A DNA stretch of 31,834 nucleotides from an uncultured Bacteroidales bacterium (GTDB taxonomy: Bacteria; Bacteroidota; Bacteroidia; Bacteroidales; Bacteroidaceae): the NCBI GenBank assembly GCA_902768605.1, contig CACXLY010000019.1:1-31834 (forward strand), given 5' to 3'. The notes beneath the pieces are model-generated. The model had not been told where the DNA came from and made no database searches. It was given only the letters and a program-made list of their open reading frames with translations. This document shows, in pieces, positions 1 to 7,436 of the stretch (positions within the stretch are counted from its first letter, which is position 1; every line of letters begins with the position of its first letter). The position numbers were made by a program, and so were the translations under genes.

Positions 1-49
1 GCAATTGCTGCATGGCGACAAAGCAATTGCTGCATCGCCATGCAGCAAT
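1..49. repeat. Inverted repeat with internal direct repeat
   Basis: Bases 4-18 (ATTGCTGCATGGCGA) are perfectly complementary to 35-49, giving a 15-bp stem. The 12-mer GCAATTGCTGCA occurs directly at 1-12 and again at 23-34, so the loop carries a copy of the left arm start. It lies downstream of the minus-strand operon ending at 127, so it could act as a transcript-end hairpin, but no clear T-run follows. The window edge may cut off more of it. Confidence 0.6.
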
Positions 50-126
50 CAACTATGCAGTATATCTTTGGCAAAAAGACAAATGAAACGAGACGATGAT
101 GAAGGTAATGTCAATAACAATTTTCT

Positions 127-1248
127 TTATTTCTTGTCTTCTTTTGGTTCCATGCCTTTGAGGTAAGTCTTCTCTCCGTTGACGTAGCTCTTCAGGATGG
201 CATAGTCGCAAGGAACCCAATACACACCTTTGCTGTTGAGGGTGAGGATGTGGTAGCTGCCATCCTGTTCACGTTTGCAGCAAAGGAAGAACTCGTCGCT
301 GCCGTTATAGATGTGTCCTTTTACCATGTCGGGGAGCCCATGAATAGCATGGCTACTATCTGATCCTTCGAATTCAGTTGTGAATTTATAGGAGTAGGGC
401 TGTTCGGGATGACTGTTAACGTAGTCGTGTGCCAGCGCATCCAGTTCCTTGTATAGCGTTTTTGCATCGGCTTCGTTTTGAGAGGGAATGATATAGTGCG
501 TGCCAGTAACAAGGCCGGGATGCGTTTCGAACTCATGCTTGTCACGGCCATATTTGGGTGTCATAAAGAAATCTCTGTCATTCTCGAAGCCTTCGTCGTG
601 CTGCCAATGCACAGGATAAGCCTTCGCTCCCTTCAGCTTCATGAACTTCTTCAATACGGGCTGGATGTGTTCGCAGAAAGCTTCGCCGTCGAAGGGCTTC
701 ATGTCGTCCTCTTTGATGCCTGTGGAAACAGTATAAGAGTGATAGTAAGAATAGTAATAGTCGCTGTAGTCAATAATCCCATTATCATTGTTTTTATGGG
801 GCTTATTGTGGTATTCAAAGTTGGCAAATTCGTGGGAAGGCCCCATATAGGAATACTTGATGGTGTCCAAGCCGTTCTTGTGGAACTCATACAGGTAGCT
901 TTCTGGAGCATCCTTGCCTAAGCTGGCAAAAGTTGTGCGGAAGTAATCAATGACTCCCTCCATTTTCTGACGGTTCTGAGTAATGCGGCTATTAACCGTA
1001 AGGACACGCTGTTGCCTTTCTTCTTCGCTCAGTCCCTTCTTGAAATAGGATTCCCATCCACCTGTGAGGTGGCCGCCACCAGTCTCTATCATGTAAGTGA
1101 TTTTTCCTGCACTATTGTTCTGTCGCTTGTGGACATCAATGTATTGTGTCGGCAAGTATTGCTCCAACTGAGTGAGGCGAACGTTGGGCTGCTGCCCATA
1201 AGAAGTGGCAGTAACTGCCAAAAGCATAAAAGTAAGAATCTTTTTCAT
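127..1248 (-). CDS. Secreted protein of unknown function, third gene of an ECF sigma operon
   Basis: This is a 373-residue protein that I do not recognise. Residues 1-19 form a typical signal peptide (short Lys-rich start, hydrophobic core, then SYGQQ), so it is exported to the periplasm or beyond. The mature part is rich in charged and aromatic residues, has a Tyr run (YSDYYYSYYHSY) near residue 165 and a Lys/Glu-rich end, and shows no membrane segment or catalytic motif I can name. It starts only 12 bases after the stop of the membrane protein upstream, so it is probably co-transcribed with the sigma factor and may be its output or part of its sensing chain. That role is inferred from gene order only. 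Confidence 0.75.
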   Translation of the reverse strand: MKKILTFMLLAVTATSYGQQPNVRLTQLEQYLPTQYIDVHKRQNNSAGKITYMIETGGGHLTGGWESYFKKGLSEEERQQRVLTVNSRITQNRQKMEGVIDYFRTTFASLGKDAPESYLYEFHKNGLDTIKYSYMGPSHEFANFEYHNKPHKNNDNGIIDYSDYYYSYYHSYTVSTGIKEDDMKPFDGEAFCEHIQPVLKKFMKLKGAKAYPVHWQHDEGFENDRDFFMTPKYGRDKHEFETHPGLVTGTHYIIPSQNEADAKTLYKELDALAHDYVNSHPEQPYSYKFTTEFEGSDSSHAIHGLPDMVKGHIYNGSDEFFLCCKREQDGSYHILTLNSKGVYWVPCDYAILKSYVNGEKTYLKGMEPKEDKK

Positions 1249-1260
1249 CGTTCTATATTA

Positions 1261-1878
1261 TTAATGGTTATTCATCATTTGAGCTACTTCTTGATAAAGG
1301 CGTTCACCTCGAGAGCGGATGTCCTGAGCATCTGCTATTGCCATCAGGTACAAGTCGGGTTGTTGGGGCAGGTATTCATTCTCTTGCTCTGGCTCTACCT
1401 GCGCAGGTTCTGCTTCTTGGGGAACAGGTTCTTCGAGGATAGGCTTGTGGACCTTCCTGCGTTTCTTTGCTGGCTGAGGCTTCTCTGCTTGTGCCACGAC
1501 GGGCTGCTCAGTTGTCGTTGAAACTGTCGCTTGAGGCGTTTCCTCTATATTGTCTTTAGGCTGCATCACCTTTTCTGTAACGACAGGAGGCTGCTCAGGC
1601 TGCTGCTTTCCTATGTTGAGCAAGATGAGCAAGAGCACGCTGGCTGCAATAGCTACCCAGACCCCTCTGGACCTCCAGACCCTCTCTAACTCCCCCTTAA
1701 AGGAGGAGGACTCCCTCCCTTTAAGGGAGGGCTGGGGTGGGTCTTGGAGGCTTCCCATCACCCTTTGCTCCATGTCGTCGGGCATCTTCATGCCTGCGGC
1801 CCGGTCGTTCTGCCGTTGCAGGGCTTGGCGGAAAAGGTTCTTCGCTTCGCTCAGGCGCAGGCGGTTGTCGTTATTCAT
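1261..1878 (-). CDS. Membrane protein in the anti-sigma position, carrying an in-frame palindromic element
   Basis: The protein has 205 residues, with a cytoplasmic N-terminal part (1-70), one hydrophobic membrane segment (about 72-88, VWVAIAASVLLLILLNIG) and a Pro/Glu/Gln-rich extracytoplasmic part (90-205). Its start overlaps the sigma factor stop by four bases (ATGA), which suggests translational coupling. Size, topology and position fit the membrane partners encoded next to Bacteroidetes ECF sigma factors, so an anti-sigma role is likely but no zinc-finger anti-sigma motif is visible. Residues about 46-68 (DPPQPSLKGRESSSFKGELE and on) are encoded by a palindromic repeat at 1677-1744, inserted in frame in the linker between the N-terminal part and the membrane segment. 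Confidence 0.7.
   Translation of the reverse strand: MNNDNRLRLSEAKNLFRQALQRQNDRAAGMKMPDDMEQRVMGSLQDPPQPSLKGRESSSFKGELERVWRSRGVWVAIAASVLLLILLNIGKQQPEQPPVVTEKVMQPKDNIEETPQATVSTTTEQPVVAQAEKPQPAKKRRKVHKPILEEPVPQEAEPAQVEPEQENEYLPQQPDLYLMAIADAQDIRSRGERLYQEVAQMMNNH
1677..1744. repeat. Palindromic element E1, in frame inside the anti-sigma-like gene
   Basis: This 68-bp element starts AGACCC and ends GGGTCT. It contains two back-to-back palindromes built on CCCCCTTAAAGG and CCCTCCCTTTAAGGGAGGG. It is nearly identical to the intergenic copy at 30852-30919. The immediate flanks (CCTCC left, GGAGG right) also pair with a one-base bulge. It stays open in the host reading frame and encodes PPQPSLKGRESSSFKGELE. 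Confidence 0.9.
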
Positions 1879-2423
1879 GATTCAATGTGTGTTAAGATGA
1901 TTCTGAGGCGTTGGCGTATGCGGTGAAGCTGGCTGCTGAGGCGCGACACTTCGCGAGCTGTGGCTTCGCCCGCCTGGTTGGTGATGTAGGCAATCTCTTT
2001 TAGCGAGCGTCCGTCGAAGTAGAAGAGTTGCAGGAGCATCTGGTCCTGGGGTGAGAGCTGCTGTATGGCTTCGTCCAGTTGCTGTGCTGTCGTGTCTTCA
2101 GGTAACTCGTCGGGAACATCATCCCTTATGTTGAGCGGCAGCATGACTTGCCGTTTTCGCTTCCGCAGATGGTAGAGCGCTTCGTGATAGGCAATGCGCT
2201 GAAGCCATGTCGAGACAGATGCCCGCTGCGGGTCGTAGTCCTTCAGGTGCTGGAAGGCCGCAACGAAAGTGTTCTGCACCACGTCCTCCGTGTCCTCCTG
2301 CACCCCCACAATGCGTCCGACGAACACCATGAGCGATGGGCCGTAACGCTTTACCAGTTGTGCGAACTCACTTGTCTCGCCGCCTCGTATGCGCTCTATG
2401 ATGCTGTTTTCGTCGTTTGCCAT
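1875..2423 (-). CDS. ECF-family RNA polymerase sigma factor
   Basis: At 182 residues this is the normal length for an extracytoplasmic-function sigma factor. Region 2 lies at about residues 14-90, with the core-binding and -10 melting segment (EDVVQNTFVAAFQHLKDYDP and the following STWLQRIAYHEALYHLRKRKR). Region 4 lies at about 120-178, with LSPQDQMLLQLFYFDGRSLKEIA and a basic recognition helix ending RIRQRLR. There is no region 3, as expected for this class. It heads an operon with the overlapping membrane protein and the secreted protein, a layout that usually means control of the sigma factor by its membrane partner. The target genes cannot be told from this window. Confidence 0.93.
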   Translation of the reverse strand: MANDENSIIERIRGGETSEFAQLVKRYGPSLMVFVGRIVGVQEDTEDVVQNTFVAAFQHLKDYDPQRASVSTWLQRIAYHEALYHLRKRKRQVMLPLNIRDDVPDELPEDTTAQQLDEAIQQLSPQDQMLLQLFYFDGRSLKEIAYITNQAGEATAREVSRLSSQLHRIRQRLRIILTHIES

Positions 2424-2430
2424 TCAACCT

Positions 2431-2461
2431 TATATAGACACAAAAAGGTGAAATGTCACGC
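2431..2461 (-). promoter_or_regulatory. Candidate autoregulated ECF promoter
   Basis: Read on the minus strand, just upstream of the sigma gene start (2423), there is GTGACATTTC, then CACCTTTTTGT, then GTCTATATAAGG. The GTGACA-type upstream box and GTCTATA-type downstream box, about 13 bases apart, are unlike the TAnnTTTG housekeeping box used elsewhere in the window and would suit self-recognition by the ECF factor. No TAnnTTTG box is seen here. This is inferred from position and sequence only. Confidence 0.4.
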
Positions 2462-2466
2462 CGAAA

Positions 2467-2502
2467 GAAAAATTAAAAAGTTGAAAAATTAAAAAGTTGA
2501 AA
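2467..2502. repeat. Simple A/T-rich tandem repeat
   Basis: Two tandem units of about 17 bp (AAAAATTAAAAAGTTG) lie between the dextranase stop and the sigma factor promoter. Similar degenerate short-period repeats occur at 5870-5897, 27510-27540, 27625-27715 and 31008-31058. Confidence 0.7.
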
Positions 2503-2510
2503 TGGAAAGA

Positions 2511-4934
2511 CTATCGGAGCACCTTTTTGCCTTTGCTGACGATGATGCCCTTTGACCGCCCGCCATTGACCACCCGCCATTTCCTGCCACTAAGGTCGTA
2601 GACATCATTCTTCATTCTTAATTCTTCACTCTTCATTTCCTTGATGGCGTCTTCGTTGTCCTTGAACAGCGTTAGCGTGCCGGCTGGGATGTCGGCATGT
2701 ACTTCATAGACAGTTTCGTCGAGTTGGAGGCTCCAAGAGCGCGTGGAGGATGTGGTGGCGGCGAGCGACGAGGGGATATATGGGACGAGCGATTCGCCGT
2801 CGGTCGTCGGGGCGTAGCAGGTGTTGTCCTTCGTCGTCGTCTTTTCCGGCTCGACGACAATCATCGTCCAGAACTGCAGAGAGGGCAGGGTGAGTGTGAT
2901 GGTGCCAGTTGCCGAGACGTATCTGTAGTCCGTCAGCTCCTGCATGGCGCCGCCGCAATAATCTGGCGAAGCGACCCAGATGCGGCGTACCCTGCCCATG
3001 CCCGTCATGCCGGTCAACTTGATGGAAAGGTTCTCGAAGCGCTGCGGCCAGGGTCGCTTTGCCTCGTTGTCGTGCCAGCAGAGCATGTAGTCATCGCTGA
3101 CAGACCCACCCGAACCCTCCCTTAAAGGGAGGGCTTTCGTCGCGGCAAGGTTCTCGCCCAGGGGAGAGTCAGAGGGGGTCTCCTCGTGCGTGAAGTTGAG
3201 CAGGTGGACGACTTGGCGGCCACCTACTTCTCGGGCGAGCAGCGTCACCTGATTGGCTTGCGGTTCCCAAGTGTTGATAGTGACGTCGGAGCACGTGGCC
3301 TTGACGCCCGTCCGCTCTGTCCACGGGTCGCGCAACAGGTTCTCGTAGGCGGTGAGGAAGTCATAGTAGCGCGTCATCCAGTCCTCGAGTTGGCTGTGCC
3401 ATTTCATGCCCGAGTAGGGGAAGTACTCACGGCAGAGCATGTGGTCGCCGCCGAGTTCGAGGTGCGCACCGCCGAGGGCGAACATCACGGCGTCGGCCAT
3501 GACGATGCCCGGCGTGTTGAAGTTCTTGCCGTCGCTCGTGTAGTTCATGTATGCGGCGAGCACGGTGCGGCGGTTCGGGCTGAGGTTGCGGTTCTCGTCG
3601 ATGACGCTCTTGATGTTTGCGAAGCGTCCCTCGCCGCTCGTCAAGCTGTTGCCGGCTTGGTTCCCCCACACCTCGTTGTAGAGGAAATCCACTTTGCCCG
3701 TCCCCGCTATCTGCGATGCGCCCCATCCGGAGACAGCATTCATGATGAGTCGCTTCTCGGGGTGTCGGTTCTTCATGTGGTTGATGAAGGTGGCGAATCC
3801 GTCGCGCAGGTTGACGCTGTTGCCGCTGTAGTCATAGACGTTGCCGCGCGAGCCGAGCTGGTCTATCTGGTAGCCGTCGAAGTCGAGAAAGGAATAGACC
3901 TCGTCGTTGCGCTCAGCCAGATGGGCGAGCCACTCGTCGTTGGCGGGATTGACAAGGTAAATGTCGCTCTTCCACGAGTCGGGGAGGTCGTGTCGGTCTG
4001 TTGTCTGATGTCTGTTGTCTTTATAAATGAACCACTCCTGCTTTACGCCGCGTTCCTCCCAGCCGTCGAGTACGCCGAAGCAGAGGTTGTAGAAGATGCT
4101 CTTCATGCCGCGGTCGTGCTGCGCCCGGATGTAGTTTTTGATGGCCGAGGTGTAGATGGTGCGGTTTGCAATGTCTTTGTATGTTGCCCAAAGGCCTCCG
4201 TCGCGCGTGCCGCCGAGCGGCCAGTCGTGGCAGTAGTGCCAATCCTGGAACTGCACGCCGTTGATGTGGCAGCGGTTGAGCCACTTCATCTCGCTTCGGG
4301 TCTTGCTTAGTGTCTTGTCGCTCCCGAAGGTGGCGACGAATCCGTAGCGCGGAAAGCTTGTCCAGTCGCTGCTGACGTCGATGCCGATGGTGGCGCAGAT
4401 GTTGTCGCAGTCGTCGCCTCTGCGATAGACCTCGACCATGTAGCCCCGGAAGTCGTCGGGCGGCGCCAGCCATGTCCAGCTGCGAGAGGCGAGCAGGGTG
4501 TCTGCGATGACGTCGCCGAGGTAGCGGTAGCGCACGCGTGTGCCCTCCGCAGGTGCCGGCGACATGGTCAGCATCACGGTGTCGCCTGGGGCGTAGCAGC
4601 ACTTGTCGGTCTCTATCTGATAGCGCAACTTGGGCAGCTTCGTGCTTGCTCCCGACGCCAGTACAGGGGCGATGGGGCGCACGTCGATTGCCTTCTTGTA
4701 GGGCTTCGAGTGCAGCGCCAGCGTGCCGGAGGAGAGGGTGAGCAGTCCGCTGTAAGTGCCCGCATCGGGCGAGTCCTCGTGCAGGGCGTAGTCATTCTGG
4801 TCGTTGAAGGTTGTGCCGACGGCCGTCCCCACCGGGTACAGGCAGGGCGGGTAGATGCGTGGTTCCGGCTGGCCTGCCGCCTTTGCTGATGTTGTAAGCA
4901 ACAGGAAAAGGAAGGTATAGAGCAGTTGTTTCAT
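2511..4934 (-). CDS. Secreted GH66 dextranase-like endo-glucanase
   Basis: This 807-residue protein has a signal peptide (about 1-19). Residues about 100-190 look like an Ig-like N-terminal domain. The central part (about 193-540) fits the GH66 barrel, with DGYQIDQLG placing the probable nucleophile at Asp358 and YNEVW placing the probable acid/base at Glu421. GH66 enzymes cut internal alpha-1,6 bonds in dextran, or make cyclic isomaltooligosaccharides; the latter usually carry a large insert not obvious here. The C-terminal part is beta-rich and ends VYDLSGRK...KGIIVSKGKKV, resembling a type IX-like sorting or anchoring tail. Residues about 586-612 come from palindromic element E2. Residues about 766-777 (EMKSEELRMKND) come from a simple repeat joined just before the tail. 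Confidence 0.85.
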   Translation of the reverse strand: MKQLLYTFLFLLLTTSAKAAGQPEPRIYPPCLYPVGTAVGTTFNDQNDYALHEDSPDAGTYSGLLTLSSGTLALHSKPYKKAIDVRPIAPVLASGASTKLPKLRYQIETDKCCYAPGDTVMLTMSPAPAEGTRVRYRYLGDVIADTLLASRSWTWLAPPDDFRGYMVEVYRRGDDCDNICATIGIDVSSDWTSFPRYGFVATFGSDKTLSKTRSEMKWLNRCHINGVQFQDWHYCHDWPLGGTRDGGLWATYKDIANRTIYTSAIKNYIRAQHDRGMKSIFYNLCFGVLDGWEERGVKQEWFIYKDNRHQTTDRHDLPDSWKSDIYLVNPANDEWLAHLAERNDEVYSFLDFDGYQIDQLGSRGNVYDYSGNSVNLRDGFATFINHMKNRHPEKRLIMNAVSGWGASQIAGTGKVDFLYNEVWGNQAGNSLTSGEGRFANIKSVIDENRNLSPNRRTVLAAYMNYTSDGKNFNTPGIVMADAVMFALGGAHLELGGDHMLCREYFPYSGMKWHSQLEDWMTRYYDFLTAYENLLRDPWTERTGVKATCSDVTINTWEPQANQVTLLAREVGGRQVVHLLNFTHEETPSDSPLGENLAATKALPLREGSGGSVSDDYMLCWHDNEAKRPWPQRFENLSIKLTGMTGMGRVRRIWVASPDYCGGAMQELTDYRYVSATGTITLTLPSLQFWTMIVVEPEKTTTKDNTCYAPTTDGESLVPYIPSSLAATTSSTRSWSLQLDETVYEVHADIPAGTLTLFKDNEDAIKEMKSEELRMKNDVYDLSGRKWRVVNGGRSKGIIVSKGKKVLR
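3102..3181. repeat. Palindromic element E2, in frame inside the dextranase gene
   Basis: This 80-bp copy begins AGACCC and ends GGGTCT. It keeps one palindrome (CCCTCCCTTAAAGGGAGGG), while the other half has diverged. It lies in the opposite orientation to E1 relative to its host gene yet is still open, reading DSPLGENLAATKALPLREG in the C-terminal beta-rich region of the enzyme. Confidence 0.85.
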
Positions 4935-4967
4935 GGTTTATTATTATATATAATGTATATTCACCTG

Positions 4968-4975
4968 CAAAGATA
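4968..4975 (-). promoter_or_regulatory. Bacteroidetes -7 box of the dextranase gene
   Basis: TATCTTTG on the minus strand, 34 bases before the ATG at 4934, matches the TAnnTTTG box. No clear TTTG is seen 19 bases upstream, so the -33 element is weak. Confidence 0.6.
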
Positions 4976-5026
4976 GGCTTTTTTCAGCGAAGAGAGAAGC
5001 GTGGAAGCAAACTTTCTGTCTTGTTT

Positions 5027-5058
5027 CTTGTTTCGTAAGCAAAAACGTGCTATCTTTG
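5027..5058 (+). promoter_or_regulatory. Promoter of the PH-domain gene
   Basis: TATCTTTG at 5051-5058 is preceded, after 20 bases, by CTTG at 5027-5030. This fits the Bacteroidetes -33/-7 layout and lies 42 bases before the ATG at 5101. Confidence 0.65.
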
Positions 5059-5100
5059 CACAAAAAAGTAAATGGTTAATGATTAAATAGTAAAAGAAAG

Positions 5101-5670
5101 ATGGCAAATTACATCAAACAGAGCCTCGAAGAAGGCGAAACAATCATCTTTAAGGGACGGCTTCACTGGTCGTACATCTTCGGTTATTTATTTTTTGCGT
5201 TTCTGTTCTTAGTGGGTGGCATCGTGGCTATCGTGCTGGCGTACTACAAGTTCCCGGAGCAGAAGACGGCGCTCTTCTACACAGGCATCGCGCTGCTGGT
5301 GCTGTCGTTCTTCACGTGGCTTGTGGGTCGCATCATCCGCACGCGCAGCGAGTTCGCCGTCACCGACACGCGCTTTGTGCAGAAGGATGGCATCTTCAAC
5401 ATCAAGATGACTGAAATACCGCTCGGCCGCATCGAGACGGTGAACTTCTACCAATCGCTCTGGCAGCGCATCCTCGGCACGGGCTGCGTGGAGATGGTGG
5501 GCAGCGGCGGCACCTCGCATCAGGTGCATTGCATAGAGGAGCCCATGAAGGTGCGCAAAATCATCTGCGCATCTATCAAGAAGCCTCAGCCCAACCAGAA
5601 TACTCAGAACAATCAGAACACTCAGGATAATCTGAATTCTCCCAGTTCTCCGACTCCTCAGAGTAATTAA
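5101..5670 (+). CDS. Membrane protein with bacterial PH domain
   Basis: This 189-residue protein has two hydrophobic segments (about 23-48 and 56-76), followed by a domain of the bacterial PH type (about 77-160; TRSEFAVTDTRFVQKDGIF, then EIPLGRIETVNFYQSLWQRILGTG). The sequence TDTRFVQKDGIFNIKMTEIPL is the usual signature of the DUF304/YdbT-like family, whose members sit in the inner membrane and whose exact function is mostly unknown. The last 30 residues are low-complexity Asn/Gln/Ser/Pro (for example NQNTQNNQNTQDNLN), encoded by a degenerate CAGAAYACTCAG-like tandem repeat. The gene has its own promoter and is followed by a large inverted-repeat element, so it is likely monocistronic. Confidence 0.85.
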   Translation: MANYIKQSLEEGETIIFKGRLHWSYIFGYLFFAFLFLVGGIVAIVLAYYKFPEQKTALFYTGIALLVLSFFTWLVGRIIRTRSEFAVTDTRFVQKDGIFNIKMTEIPLGRIETVNFYQSLWQRILGTGCVEMVGSGGTSHQVHCIEEPMKVRKIICASIKKPQPNQNTQNNQNTQDNLNSPSSPTPQSN

Positions 5671-5700
5671 TATTTAAGTTACAGATGTTATTTTTTTATT

Positions 5701-5852
5701 GAAGTTAAAGAAGTTAAAGAAGTTAGCTCGCTATGCTCGCTTGGGGAAGTTAAAGGACAATAGCTTTTGCAGCCAAATCCGGGGCTGAATGCACGCCGCA
5801 TCCCAATGTATCATCCTTTAACTTCTTTAACTTCATTAACTTCTTTAACTCC
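5701..5852. repeat. GAAGTTAAAG-bordered intergenic element, copy A
   Basis: The ends are degenerate (GAAGTTAAA)n in inverted orientation. The roughly 100-bp core includes GCTCGCTATGCTCGC and the stretch AGCCAAATCCGGGGCTGAAT. Its reverse complement is nearly identical to copy B (17133-17285) and shares the flanking parts with copy C (30012-30140). It fills the gap between the PH-domain gene and the acyltransferase gene. Confidence 0.9.
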
Positions 5853-5883
5853 AGAAACTTGGATTAATTATAAATTGTGAATT

Positions 5884-6999
5884 ATGAATTATGAATTGAA
5901 AGAGCGCGTCGCGTTTGTCGATTGGATACGCGTCATCGCGTGTTTTATGGTGATGCTGGTGCACGCCAGCGAGAACTTCTATGGTGCCGACAACAGCGGC
6001 CTGGCCGGTAACGTGTCGATGCTGGCCACCGAGGCGAACCGCTTCTGGGTGGCTTTCTACGACGGCGGCTTGGGCCGAACGGCCGTGCCCCTCTTCATGA
6101 CCATCAGCGCCTTCCTGCTTGTCCCGATGAAGCCGGGCATGAGCATGACGCAGTTCTACCGCCGGCGCGCGCTCCGCATCCTGCCGCCGATGATTGTCTT
6201 CATGCTGCTCTACTGCTTCCTCCCGCTCCTGTGGGGCGGCATGACTCAGGAGCAGTCGTGGGCCGACTTCTGCCGCCTGCCCTGGAACTTCCCGTCGATG
6301 GCCGGCCACCTCTGGTTCATGTACCCCCTCATCAGCATTTACCTCATCATCCCCATCGTGTCGCCCTGGCTGGAACGTGCTACGGCGAAGGAGGAGCGCA
6401 TCTTTCTCTACATCTTCACGTTCTCGACGACGATGCCCTGGCTGCACCGTTTCGTGAGCGACGAGTTGTGGGGCGAGTGCTTCTGGAACGGCTTCCACAT
6501 GCTTTGGTACTGCTCGGGCTACCTCGGCTACCTCGTCCTGGCGCACTACATCCGCTTCCACCTCAAGTGGAGCAGCGAGAAGCGCATCGGCGTCGGACTC
6601 TTCTGCTTCCTCGTCGGAGCGGCATTCACGGCTTGGAGCTTCTGGCTGAAGGGCGAGCCGGGTGTCGTCATAGAGACACCGATGCTGGAATGGAGCTGGG
6701 AGTTCTGCACGTTGAACGTCCTGATGGCTACTTACGGACTCTTCCTGCTGTTCTCCACGATACAGAAGCCTGCGCCGCGCGTCATCACGTCCCTTTCCAA
6801 GCTGAGCTTCGGCATGTACCTCATGCACCTCTTCTTCCTGGCCCCCATCGCAGCCTACTTCGTGAATGGCAATCCCGCCGAACCGCTGATGCCCGTCTGG
6901 GCAGTCATTCCCGTCATCGCCGTGCTGAGTTTCATCTGCTGCGCTGTGACGACGAAGCTCATCTCCCTGCTGCCCGGCAGCAAGTATATCGTAGGATAG
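5884..6999 (+). CDS. Acyltransferase-3 family integral membrane protein
   Basis: This 371-residue protein shows about ten hydrophobic segments. It opens with ERVAFVDWIRVIACFMVMLV then HASENF, matching the conserved start of the acyltransferase-3 family (OafA/YrhL type), with the family His at residue 27. An Arg-rich loop (YRRRALRILPP) follows near residue 95, as usual. Such enzymes transfer acetyl or other acyl groups onto surface glycans or secreted compounds in the inner membrane; the acceptor cannot be told here. The start ATG at 5884 lies inside a simple ATGAATT repeat, so the first five residues (MNYEL) are repeat-derived, and the true conserved domain begins at KERVAF. No glycan biosynthesis genes are adjacent. 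Confidence 0.88.
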   Translation: MNYELKERVAFVDWIRVIACFMVMLVHASENFYGADNSGLAGNVSMLATEANRFWVAFYDGGLGRTAVPLFMTISAFLLVPMKPGMSMTQFYRRRALRILPPMIVFMLLYCFLPLLWGGMTQEQSWADFCRLPWNFPSMAGHLWFMYPLISIYLIIPIVSPWLERATAKEERIFLYIFTFSTTMPWLHRFVSDELWGECFWNGFHMLWYCSGYLGYLVLAHYIRFHLKWSSEKRIGVGLFCFLVGAAFTAWSFWLKGEPGVVIETPMLEWSWEFCTLNVLMATYGLFLLFSTIQKPAPRVITSLSKLSFGMYLMHLFFLAPIAAYFVNGNPAEPLMPVWAVIPVIAVLSFICCAVTTKLISLLPGSKYIVG

Positions 7000-7009
7000 G
7001 GAAAAATAT

Positions 7010-7089
7010 CCCACAGCAAGCGTTGCCACTTCCTACAGCAAGGAAAGCCCGACGCCACAGCAAGCGTCGGCCGTTCCCACAGCAAGGAA
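7010..7089. repeat. Constant-loop hairpin cluster (YACAGCAA)
   Basis: Three hairpins share the loop YACAGCAA but differ in their stems: TTCC/GGAA at 7030-7045, CCGACGC/GCGTCGG at 7049-7070 and TTCC/GGAA at 7074-7089. A fourth, half-degraded unit starts at 7010. The cluster begins 11 bases after the acyltransferase stop. A related cluster with the loop on the other strand lies just after the MscS-type gene (17059-17119). Confidence 0.85.
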
Positions 7090-7115
7090 AAACAATTATT
7101 GCTGTCCGGTAAATA

Positions 7116-7345
7116 GCACCGGAGGTGCGAAAGACCACAGACGGGGGTGTGAACCCCCGGGACAGGATAGCCTGACAATAATAAGCCCCGAACCAAAGGT
7201 CGACGATAGTCAAGGGGCGACAGAATATGTAATTTGTTTAATAACAACTTGCTTATGGCTCTGTCGCCCCTTCGGGGCTTTCTCTTTCGTCGCAACATTA
7301 CCGGGGGTTGTCACCCCCGTCTGTGGTCTTTCGTCTCTTCGAGAC
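7116..7345. repeat. 230-bp REP-like compound palindrome
   Basis: The outer arms 7129-7160 and 7301-7332 pair at 30 of 32 positions. They are capped outside by mini-hairpins GCACC-GGA-GGTGC (7116-7128) and GTCTC-TTC-GAGAC (7333-7345). Inside, 7173-7182 pairs with 7271-7280 and 7212-7222 with 7261-7271, plus GCCCC-TTC-GGGGC. It resembles the REP/BIME-type elements mobilised by RAYT (TnpA_REP) transposases, but no such gene is in the window. It separates the convergent acyltransferase and fasciclin genes. Confidence 0.85.
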
Positions 7346-7436
7346 TTTTGGCAAGCTCCCATAAGCTGCTATTCGTCAGAAACACCGATGGGAAAGGACC
7401 TAAAAGGAAGAGGGGGAAATTTTCCCCGAACAGCAA

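Noticed and set aside
3186..4310. Open frame of 374 codons on the plus strand opposite the dextranase gene
   Set aside because: It is a shadow frame without a domain. The dextranase frame carries a signal peptide and catalytic motifs.
6855..7298. Minus-strand frame through the REP-like palindrome
   Set aside because: It is a translated repeat and overlaps the acyltransferase gene end. No protein family is visible.
7010..7345. CRISPR-like array
   Set aside because: The repeated units are hairpins of differing stems without regular spacers, and no cas genes are present.
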